Part shown: piece by piece, positions 54,737 to 64,000 of the stretch
How the letters are laid out: each line of letters starts with the position of its first letter
Position numbering within the stretch: position 1 is the first letter of the stretch
Assembly (NCBI RefSeq): GCF_963576615.1
Contig: NC_088710.1
Location: forward strand, 4,320,001 to 4,384,000
Reading direction: 5' to 3'
DNA length: 64,000 nt
Source: Watersipora subatra
Lineage: Eukaryota > Bryozoa > Gymnolaemata > Cheilostomatida > Watersiporidae
Notes under the pieces: model-generated
Seen by the model: the letters and a program-made list of their open reading frames with translations, nothing else
What the model was told of the DNA's origin: nothing
Databases searched by the model: none
Program-made: the position numbers and the translations under genes

Positions 54737-57700
54737 TCAGTTAGACTTAACATGGTTGAAGTTGTTATCAACACGGGAAGAGTGCTTGCCATTTGACACT
54801 GCTCTGACCTCACACTTGGATTTGTATGCATTGACATAGAAATTAGTAAAAAGGGCTATTAAAATAACCATGTAGGCTGTGAGCATAACGATAGACCACA
54901 TAGGAAAATCACAACCGGACAGATACGTGTTGACGGTGTGCACGAGGACTATGACAAACTGGCAGAGTTGCAACTGGGTAATATACCTCTTCCACCAGAG
55001 ATACTTTCTGACACTAGGAAACAGGTTGAGCAAGTAGTAGGTGTACATGAATACGTGTACAAAAGAATTGAGACTAGAGGCAAGCCAGCCTTGTCCACCG
55101 GGAATGAGACGTATGCAGAACCACCAGATGTTGAACATGGTTGCGTGGTGGAAGACGTGGAGGAATGTAATCTGGGAGTTTTTCTTGCGCAGAACCATGA
55201 GAACCGTGTCCATGAACTCTATCGGTTTAGAAATGTAGTACCACCAGAGCGCCTATGAAGAAAATAGTAACAGAGTGTATGAGCTCTCATATAAGTAACA
55301 CAGGGTTCATAAAATACACTGATCATCGTAGGTACTACTGTGAGCCGAACACAACTGCTGAAATTTATGAAAGCTTTACCTGCACCCATAATGTTATAGC
55401 AATGATCACGTTTTTGTGACATTGCTGGAAACTATAAAAGCTACCAAATGGAATCAGTACCGGGTTTTTTAGCATTATAAGTGCGACAAACGTCAGGTGT
55501 AGATTTATTGATGACACGCAATATCATGGTCACTCATACTGACGCTTGGAAAGTGTTTTAAAAGCTGTTCCGTTGCGCATAGAGAGCGAAACAAGACAGC
55601 AAACCTGTGATAAGGTCTAGTTATTTCAAAGAGCACATGCCCAAAAGAACAGAAAGAATAATAAACAAGGTCACTGTCATGCCTATATATAGCCGGGAAT
55701 TGCCTCATTCATGACTTGCACTAATTACTGTACAATAAATAGAGAAAATTTGCTGCTAGAACAATTTACAGCATTAAAAAAGGATAGCAAGTGTTCGCTG
55801 CAGCTTCCATGGCGACAGGCGAGTTGATCTCAAGTTAAAAATTTCGAACAAGCTTATTTTACAGACGTGTAAAAATTTAAATGGAGATTATACTGGACTG
55901 TGAGCAGTAACAACTTAGCAATATATCATTAATTACAATCAAACAAAATAGTCCAAGACAATTGTCATTTTAATAATCGTCAGTCTAATAATCGTCAGTC
56001 TAATAAACGTCATTTTAACGATCGTCAGTCAAATAATCGTCAATGTAAGAACTGCCAATCTATTAATTGTCAGTCTAATAGATCGTCATTTTAATAAACA
56101 TTTCAGAAACGCAAGGAATCATCACTTTAATAAACTGTAATTCTTGTATTTGATGAAAGTATCAAAGTTTGTTGTTGCAAGCTATGCAAAATTTATATTT
56201 AGTTTTTTTGAAGAGATATACCTAGTCAGGGATAATGTAATTAAATGGATCAATTGACAAGATGTAGTAAGCTGCTTGACAAGGTGCAGCAGATTGCTGG
56301 AAATGGTGTAGCCAGGCCCGTATTCCCTGGAGCGGCTGGCCGGCTGAACCGCCTCGACATTTTAGTGATTTTCGGCGGCTAAGTACTAAGAAGCGCAGTC
56401 TAAGCTCGTTCACTTGGAATTTCCAACTACTAATTTACTAGCAACTAGCGTTCTGTAGTGTCTCCGTGGTGATCTCGTCAAATGAGTGATCTTGTGAGAC
56501 TTTGTTAAGACTTGGAAACTGAACTTTATTGCTTATAGTGGGGGTGTGAAGAAGACCCCCAAACTTGCATTTTCCTTAACATTTTCATTTTGTCATTTTT
56601 CATAACATAACCGAATCAGAACATCGTTGAGGAGCACTATGGGACAGGCTCGTCTAAATAATCTTCTAATATTACACATATAATGTATAAAGATGTTGAA
56701 ATAGATAGAGAATCAGTTGTAAAAGATTTCTGCCATGAACACATTGACAGAACAAGAGCTATTGCAATAAAAAAAGTAATAGCTTTTGTTCTGTCAATGT
56801 CAATTTTATTATCGTTCGTTGAATAAAGAAAAGGCTTTGCTTTCCATGAACCATAAACAATATATTTATGTAGATTTTAATGCTTACAATTGATTGCATT
56901 TATGCATACTTTGAGGGTTGTTAATGCTTAAAAGGTCCAGAGCTTTGGGACGCTGTCCCCAACCCCGTGGGGGCTTATACCGCCCCCAAACCCTCAGGTG
57001 TTCGTAAACAGTCGCCTAACATTTGCCGTCCCAACTTGCAACCCGGGAATACAGGCCTGGGTGTAGCAGGTCACTAGATAACGTGTAGCTAATCGCTAGG
57101 CGATGTGTAGCAAGGCCATAAGGAAGAACTATCGGATCGCCGAACAAGAGCTATCTCTATCTATTTCTAAATGACATGCTCTGTGAAGACGTGGACGATA
57201 ATGGTATCAAAAGTTATCTGGTCACTAGATAAGAGATGCAAAGGTTGACCTTTACAGCTGGTCATGAGACAAGCTGTAAAGGTAAAAATACTAGTGACTT
57301 TTTTTAGCGATATCGATGGCGTACAGGTGAGCAAATACGAATCTCCCACACCCCAGCTCGCACTCAGCATACGACGGTTAGATGTAAAACTCACTACGCT
57401 GATAGCAAACCGATGGATACAAAAAAGTTTATCAAAATAGTGAGAAAGCGACCTGCTTTGTACGATCTAACCAATTCAGACGGTATGAATCCTTCAATCA
57501 AATTTAACAACTGAACCGTGTTTGTTGAAACGCTAAAATTGGGCAATCGTAGAGCGTTGTACTTTGTTCGATGGCAATACCAAAAATCAAATTAAACAAA
57601 ACTGATCAAAATTCATTGTATTCATTACACCAATTCGTAATCTTGAACAGCTTAATATTTGTAATGACTAAATGCTTCTTTACATTTTTTCTACTGTCCC

Positions 57701-60700
57701 ATTTGTAGGTAAAAACAAAATCTGCTCCGCTCGTTTGCTGTGGCAATGTTCCTTTTCTTAAGGCATGGTACTAAATGATGAGCAAACGATTGGTTAGTTC
57801 TTCGCCGAGGCAGACATATTGATGTACATGTAGATCGTCGACTGCATGACTGGTTACCGATTGACTGCCTGACCTCATCCCAGGTGTATTTAACACGAGT
57901 CTTTTTCCCTGCATGTTGAGAAAATTCGCTCCACGAAAAAATTCATTCCTGCATTTCAGGTTAATAAATATGGTGCTGCATTTCGCTAAAACAATGTGTT
58001 GTTAGACGAAGTGTAGTAGGGTAGGCCGCTAGACAAGATATCAGATATCAAGGTGCTGCTAGTCAAGGTGTAGAGGGTGTCAGGTAGATAGATGAGGTGT
58101 TCATGTTGTAGGCCCCAGACAAAGGGTTGCAGGTTGCTAAATCAGGAAGCGATTAGAGTTATAAAAGTGTCACGCTTAATGGTCTGCCTTATCCTCACAA
58201 ACCTTGAATCAACAGATAAAATGCAAAGAAATATGAAAAGGGCTGGATTAACAGTTGTCCACTACTCACAAAGGATTAGAGATAGTGAGCTCCTACAGCG
58301 TTGCGATGAGTAGGAAATATTAATGGTTCCTGCGAAATTAAAGCCATACAATTAACCTGTTTATATGGGGAGCTCAAAGAAGAGACAAACACCGGATATA
58401 GGGCGAGCAACAACATTTGTAAAATCTTATATGGATTGTCTGATGTGAATGACAGGAGTTGTTCATACAATTAGCAATACAACTAATCAATCATTGAACA
58501 GCATTTCTGCCTTAGACTGAGTTCTGGCGATAATGAAAGGTCAAATTTCACAGCTTGCCACATAGCCTACTGAGCAGCCAGAGAATAGATTGAAAAGAGA
58601 TTTTTAACGTTTCCTCGCAGGTTTGACAGTAAAAAGTATGTCAAGTATCGATTAAATGTTATAAAAAAGGAATCTTGAAAAGACATGTAGAGTAGGTGCT
58701 CCTATAAGACACAGAGTAGGTGCTCCTATAAGACACATAAAGTAGGTGCTCCTATAAGACACATAGAGTAGATGCTCCTATAAGACAGATAGAGTAGGTG
58801 CTCCTATAAGACACAGAGTAGGTGCTCCTATAAGACACATAGAGTAGGTGCTCCTATAAGACACATAGAGTAGGTGCTCCTATAAGACACAGAGTAGGTG
58901 CTCCTATAAGACACATAGAGTAGGTGCTCCTATAACATATAACATAAATTCTCCTATAGCATACCTCCTATATAACATATAACACCATACCTCCTATAAC
59001 ATATAACAAATTCCACATGACATAAATAATTTATTTCAAGTTTCTGCTTTGTACAACGTAATAAATTCCATATTATGTAAAATTTCAAGTCGGTGCAAAT
59101 TCGATTTGAATATTGAGAACTTCATTAGTCTTAAAAATATCGTTTTCTCTCTGGCCGCACTTAGGAGAGAAAGCGATACATAAGGTTATCTCTAGTATAT
59201 ATACCAGCACCCTGGCAATCTAGTTTGTCATTAGAGATCGTCAGATATGTCGACAAAGCGTAGAAACTAAGTAAGCGATACTAATTCTGGAATACTTCAA
59301 GGCGGTCTATTGGTGTAGGCGTTGGAGTGGTGATATACCAAGCAGAATGTCACGCACTTGAGTCTCATCGAAAGCTCTCTTTTATCATAACATCTAACCC
59401 TGCTGACGGATAGATGGACGGTCAGACAGACATCACTCTTACATTGTATAGTAAAGCTATAATTTTGTTTTACTCTATTTTAGACAAACAATATTTTGTC
59501 TAGTTTTTTACCTTTTGGAAAGGCCAGAGTGAGCTCGGGAAGATCTTAGAATGGATTAGGAATAAGATAAAATCATCCTAACGTAAACATTCCCGAAATG
59601 TTCCGACAATTTTTTGACTCGAACTGTAGGTTACATCAAAAACACAAACTTCAATCGCTATATCATAATAGCTGCTAAAGGTTACTTTTTAAGAAAAATA
59701 GACGTATAGCATTGCGAAATATTTGAAGCGTGCTGCATTTATAGCTGAACAAAATCAATAAGCAGAGACCTTCAGTTGTGCGCTAATAGCCAGTAACAAT
59801 GGGTCTGTCTCGGTATGAGACATTTAAAAGAAAAAGTTACTTTTGGCAGATTTGTCAGAGTCATCAGGTTATCAGCAATTGGTTAACCATATGAGACCAA
59901 AATAGTGCTGGGCACAGGTAATGAAACTCACTGAACTAGCAGGTTTATCTTTTCTCGAGTCTCAGGTTTATCTTCTCTCGAGTCTCAGGTTTATCTTCTC
60001 TCAAGTCTCGGGTAATATAAATTTTGAGCTTTTCGATCTTGAGAGTTCAGGTTTTGACCTGCGAGTTCGGGTTTTGCTACACGAATCCATCGAGTAGAGT
60101 GAACAAAAACTCGATCTATTGCGCCCTGAGCTCTAAACACTGTTTAATAACCTGCCTGTTAACCTTTGAATCTTGGCCATTTGTGTCAATGCGTGTCAGT
60201 AACCCTGGGCAAGCTGTCCAAAGATCCGAAGTTTTTAAACTTTTACCCGGTATTATCTATATCTAAACGTGCTCATAATACAATGATATTTGGTAAAACT
60301 GGTAAAAAAGTCGGGCAACCCACAGCAAATGTTATAAAAAAAACATTACCATTATTCGGGATAAAACTATAAAAGTTTGTCGGTTTTAAAAAACTCATAG
60401 TTACATTTACAATAGCTTCATATCCATTGAGCACATGTTCATCATTATTTTATGACACAAAATATACTGGAAAATAATAATTAGTATTATAATATTCTTT
60501 ATTTGCATCACAATCATTTATGACCTACCAACAAACAAGTCGTATCGATTTTTTCGCGATATCGTTGAAATAAAATTTGTTGTTAAAACGGAGGAAGTAG
60601 GTAAAGATATTTAAAAACTGTTACAAATGGAAGTGAAACTCCTGGTCTAATATCTTGTACAAAAATTAATTTGATTGGGTTACACTGTTATTTATAATGG

Positions 60701-61765
60701 CTTTTGTAAACAAAGCCATGTGAATGCCGGAATTCCGGCCGATAGAAATTCTGACACACTCTTCAAACTTGGGGTTCAAACTTTAAAGGGTTATGGCTGC
60801 GAGCACGAATGTCAGTCGTTAGAAAATAGTAAAAAAACCATAAATAAACTGAATAGAATTATAATTGCATTGTAAATTTTAAAATATGTCTGATGTTTGG
60901 ACATTTTAGACATAAAACCCGTATTAACAAGCCCGATACCGACAAACCCGTTGGCCAAGAGGTACTCGTGCCAAGCACTACCATCTACCAGATACTCGAA
61001 AAACTCGAACGGAAAGGGATGGTCTAAACTCGTTGGCCAAGAAGTACTCGTGCCCAGCACTAGACTAAAGTGTCCAATCTGAAAAGCAAAGGTGTATAAA
61101 CCCAAGAGCTTTAAATCGAGATGACAAATGAACAAAGGCTCACAATTATCAGCAAAAAGCAGAGCAAATTGGTTATCTCACACGAAGCTGAACACGGAGC
61201 TGAACACGAGATATGTATCCACTCAGGCGAGACAGCCAGTGGTGAGCTCGTGGAGTGATTTACAAAATTTTTCTTTGCATGCGTGTTCCAATCTAGTTCG
61301 CCACTGAACGCTTCATGGAACTTAGGCAGACTTGTTTGTAAAACAGCAAAAGTAGGCCTAGTTGCAAGAGAGCAGATTAGCTAAAGCTGAAAATAGTATG
61401 TATACCTGGGCCATCCGAAGTTCAAGTGGATTGAGATGCGCTGTCTTGGCAGAGAAAGGCTGACAGATCGGGTGGTAGCCATTGATGAACATGCTGTAGA
61501 TAATCTCAGTGACCATGTAGAGTGAGAGGCCTACTTGAAATAGATTATAGGATATCATGAAACCTCGAAGTTCGAATGCCGCACGTCCTTTCATCATGAG
61601 AGGTCCGAGCCAGAGAACAAACATGAGGTAGGCAGCGGTCAGGCCCCAGATGGCTGTAGGGGTTTCGTGGACCATAAACCAATTCTTGGTCCGAGGATCT
61701 TCATTCTGTCGCATCCACTCTAGAAGGTCATCGTATGGACCAGAAGAGTTTTTGCTGTAGTCCAT
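54737..61765 (-). CDS. ELOVL4-like very-long-chain fatty acid elongase
   Basis: Two coding exons, 61765-61406 and 55252-54737 (gt after 61406, ag at 55254-55253, phase 0), giving 291 aa without a stop. ELOVL enzymes are multi-pass ER membrane condensing enzymes that join malonyl-CoA to a long acyl-CoA. The family motifs are all present: KPIEFMDT (129-136), the histidine box HVFHH (152-156), HVFMYTYY (186-193) and TQLQLCQF (212-219). WWKRY (206-210) and LNSF (181-184) also fit. Exon 1 encodes the N-terminal loop with a possible NSS glycosylation site (residues 6-8) and the first membrane spans (IWGLTAAYLMFVLWLGP). The general pattern is closest to ELOVL4/ELOVL2-5-type; substrate length cannot be told. 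The C-terminus (NHVKSN) lacks an obvious dilysine signal. The start ATG lies 8 bp after an acceptor-like ag at 61775-61774, so a 5' UTR exon probably lies upstream at higher coordinates. The 6.15-kb intron carries a hAT MITE and repeats. Confidence 0.93.
55965..56095. repeat. 15-bp array (AATAATCGTCAGTCT)
   Basis: About eight degenerate units of TAATAATCGTCAGTC type in the ELOVL intron, related to the short array near 52640-52700. Confidence 0.8.
56313..57059. mobile_element. 747-bp hAT-type non-autonomous element with 8-bp target duplication
   Basis: The ends are CAGGCCCGTATTCCCTGG and the inverse CCCGGGAATACAGGCCTG. The 8 bp GGTGTAGC are repeated directly at 56305-56312 and 57060-57067, fixing both boundaries. 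No transposase ORF was found. Inside, TTGACAGAACAAGAGCTATT (about 56743) and its near-perfect inverse (AATAGCTTTTGTTCTGTCAA, about 56787) form a hairpin. It sits in the ELOVL intron. Confidence 0.92.
58690..58935. repeat. 24-28-bp tandem array (AGTAGGTGCTCCTATAAGAC)
   Basis: About nine copies of AGTAGGTGCTCCTATAAGAC plus a variable spacer (ACAG, ACATAG, ACATAA). It degrades into TCCTATAACATATAACA words up to about 59010. Confidence 0.93.
59935..60012. repeat. 25-bp tandem triplicate
   Basis: Three copies of CAGGTTTATCTTCTCTCGAG followed by TCT; the third is slightly changed. Confidence 0.85.
60140..60563 (+). repeat. dispersed 430-bp repeat, copy 2
   Basis: The inverse of 2221-2645, about 58 kb away, with the same block order (TGTCAATGCGTGTCAGTAAC, GTCGGGCAACCCACAGCAAA, TTATTTGCATCACAATCATT, ACCAACAAACAAGT). 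Located in the ELOVL intron. Confidence 0.75.
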
Positions 61766-61779
61766 TATTTTATCTGTCA

Positions 61780-63410
61780 ACAACACAACTGCTAAACTAG
61801 GCGAATTTAGGAGGAAAGAGATAGCTACCAGCATATAAAGAGTGAATTTTAGACCACAATGGAGCAGAAGAATGAGATATATAGACTAAGAATTGCATAT
61901 GCTACCTGCGACTATAATAAAAAGTTATCAATGTAAGTTCCTTTACTTGGCCAAACTAGATGATGTGACTACTCTTAAGAGTCAGTAAATAATAACATCG
62001 GCAAATATATTATACTGTAATCAAGAGCTTTGCAACTGCTAAGCTTGGAATAGTTTTAGCCTATCAGTGCGAAAAGGAGGTTCAATAATGGGATTCAACT
62101 CACTCAAATTGTAATTCAGTGAACCTAAGAAGAGAGCATCCTTGACCTATGATGTTGTCCTCTGTACTGTTATTACACTTTCAACTTTAATTACGACCGG
62201 TATTTTCTGGTTATCAACTGATAAGCCATGTAAAAGTATGCAATCACTTTTGATTATAAGGCGATCGGCCTTTTGGCAATGGCGGATAAGTTGTACACTC
62301 AAATGTTCAAAGTGCAAACATGTACGGTCTCTGAGAAACTAATAGATAACAGATACAGCTACGTAAAAAGTGAACTATAATTACCACACAACTTCGTACA
62401 TGACCAGAAGCCGGTACATTTTAAAGGTATAAATGTGATTTCTGTCTTGATCAAGCGTAGGCCTACGGGTCAAAATTGAATCTACCCAAGTTTTTTTAAT
62501 ATTCAAAGACAATTTGTAACTGCATTTATCATAAGCACATGCAAAGCGTAAAACTTTCAGTATTTGTAACAATAAGTGCACATATTCAGCCAAAGTTAAA
62601 AGATGTATTAATGTTATCGCCAGGGTGATCAATTACGGTATGTATAGATAGGCAGCGATTTAGATCACATGAAGTGACACCCTAATATGAAATTTATACA
62701 CAATAAAATCTTACAATCACGGTAAAATTTGCCGTCGCATCAGTGACCCATGGTTTAATAACAGTAATATTAGCTCAGTAAGAGCTAAGGTTCAACCAGG
62801 TTTCATTGTGATAGCTCATCAGCAAACAATGTTACTTGTAGTTAGCAACAGACCATGTTAGCAGAACATTAATTTTATAATAAAATATCATGAATAGACT
62901 GAACTTAACTGTGAATAATGTTAAGTTATTTAAAATTGATACTGTCAGCTTATTTAAAATAGTAAGATCTTGTTTAAAGCATCGATGTAAACTTACTGTG
63001 TACTTTGGTTAGCTCAAGAGATTTGATATTCTAAGCGGACGGAAACAGCTTGCCGGCTTTCCAATAAACACTAGGTAATACTGAGTGTTAAACCAAGCAA
63101 ATGCGACCGCATCCCGAACTTATTTCACGCTTGAAAAGCTACACCTTAAACAGATCTGGCTCGGACACACCTTCACGAGCATCAGGCCATAATCGCGCTA
63201 TAGAGCAGGGTCATAATCCGTTACATCGATTGGATAGTCGCTTCAAACCATCCTTTACGAACGAAGGTTAAGTAGTTGATGATCATTTAGAGTTTTAGAC
63301 CAATAAATGATGGATAAGAACAACTAGTGACCAATGAAGTTACAACTATCCTGACTCGCTATTCTCGTTATCAAAGCGAGTTTATGACAATCGAGAAGAT
63401 AAATTCGGTT
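61780..63410. other. upstream region of the elongase gene, no coding sequence recognised
   Basis: It should contain the 5' UTR exon(s) and promoter of the minus-strand ELOVL gene, but I cannot place them from sequence alone. No repeat array or transposon end was noticed here. Confidence 0.4.
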
Positions 63411-63419
63411 ATTAAATAG

Positions 63420-63882
63420 TTAGCCTGTATGGCGCCTTACAGTGCCTCGCGTTGCGTGTTCGCAACTCGAGTTGTACAACTCGAGTTGCAAACTCGGCAC
63501 AGTATAATTCTAATAATTCGCTATTAGCTCTAGTTTTACAGTACATACAGTTTAATTTCTATTAGCTAACGGGTGCCTATTGATGTACCATTGTTAATAT
63601 AACTAGATCTACGGTTATGCTACCGTAATACCGATATATTGCACCTTACTTTTGAAAAGTCGCGTTGCGTGTTCACAACTCGAGTTGTGCAACTCGAGTT
63701 GTACAACTCGAGTTGTGAACGCGCAAGGCGAGGCACTGTAAGGCGCCATATAGCCTGTCTTGACAAGCTGTTGTTTTTGCGTAGTTGTCCCCCCGTCGAG
63801 CGACGAGCAACAAGCGTTGTTGCTCGCCGCTCGACGGGGGGGGGACAACTACGCAAAAACAACAGCTTGTCAAGACAGGCTA
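63420..63882. mobile_element. outer palindromic MITE (interrupted), 8-9-bp target duplication
   Basis: The uninterrupted element would be a near-perfect palindrome of about 132 bp. Its body is at 63751-63882: arms of about 62 nt beginning TAGCCTGTCTTGACAAGCTG and meeting at CAACAAGCGTTGTTG. It is flanked by ATTAAATAG on the left (63411-63419) and right (63882-63890), the final A shared with the arm. Its first nine bases (63420-63428) are separated from the rest by the inner element. The C/G run differs between arms (6 C versus 8 G). Confidence 0.85.
63429..63750. mobile_element. inner palindromic MITE, inserted in the outer one
   Basis: A 322-bp element with ends ATGGCGCCTTACAGTGCCTC and GAGGCACTGTAAGGCGCCAT, extended by GCGTTGCGTGTTC versus GAACGCGCAAGGC. 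It is flanked by TAGCCTGT on both sides (63421-63428 and 63751-63758), an 8-bp duplication of the outer element's own sequence. The interior has several CAACTCGAGTTG palindromes next to each arm. Confidence 0.88.
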
Positions 63883-64000
63883 TTAAATAGGTAGTACGTA
63901 CACATGCATGTGTGCATTACATAGGCAGAGCCGCATAGCGTCCATGGCACTGATGTCTGTGCATTTCGGAATTGGGTCTGCGCTATTATCGTAAAACATA

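Noticed and set aside
60812-61135. 107-codon minus-strand ORF near the elongase exon
   Set aside because: It contains a short direct repeat (TTGGCCAAGA-GTACTCGTGCC twice) that explains the internal similarity. No family, and no splice sites joining it to ELOVL.

Overview
This is an AT-rich, intron-containing, transposon-dense eukaryotic segment. Split protein-kinase genes, a spliced ELOVL gene, Helitron ends, hAT, pogo and mariner relatives, two kinds of non-LTR retrotransposon, a Ty3/gypsy relic and many satellites point to an invertebrate metazoan. A lophotrochozoan such as a mollusc or bryozoan is my inference; no single sequence proves the phylum.

Host genes occupy little of the window. 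Two paralogous Ser/Thr protein kinase genes lie in the same direction about 11 kb apart (33.2-35.2 kb and 44.6-48.6 kb). Each has two coding exons joined at a phase-1 intron in the same place, and an insert between the N-lobe and the hinge that resembles the layout of eIF2-alpha kinases (PEK/PKR type). The first copy carries an apparent one-base deletion in its activation segment. The second has Asn in place of the catalytic-loop Lys and a 30-bp internal duplication. On the minus strand at 61.8-54.7 kb is an apparently intact two-exon ELOVL4-like very-long-chain fatty acid elongase of 291 aa with a 6.15-kb intron.

Region by region. 0-6 kb: no convincing gene, one small MITE, a dispersed 430-bp repeat and a 39-bp tandem array. 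6.6-7.4 kb: broken hAT/ZBED transposase. 7.9-11.6 kb: a decayed Ty3/gypsy element (RNase H, integrase and an SGNH-hydrolase-like ORF) bracketed by the same 57-bp minisatellite. 12.1-13 kb: Helitron. 13.7-15.2 kb: 38-bp satellite. 16.4-19.8 kb: pogo/Jerky-type DNA transposon with arrays of a GGGGCAGGGTGAGCC motif at both ends and a doubly broken transposase. 19.9-20.5 kb: 24-bp repeats. 22.2-26.1 kb: three abutting elements (hAT MITE; a TIR element with 9-bp target duplication enclosing half a LINE; a deleted Tigger). 31.0-32.7 kb: pure C/T tract. 33-35 kb: kinase 1. 36.6-38.3 kb: R4/Dong-like LINE end inside a foldback, then a mariner remnant. 38.9-41.8 kb: 13-bp satellite of about 227 units. 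43.1-43.9 kb: 31-bp satellite. 44.6-48.6 kb: kinase 2, with an intron full of inverted repeats. 50-54 kb: two more copies of the long-TIR element found in that intron. 54.7-61.8 kb: ELOVL, with a hAT MITE in its intron. 63.4-63.9 kb: two nested palindromic elements with readable target duplications.

The kinase pair and the elongase show no functional linkage. Most long ORFs here are satellites that happen to lack stop codons, not genes. All calls come from reading the sequence by eye; no database search or alignment program was run, and element boundaries without a target duplication are approximate.
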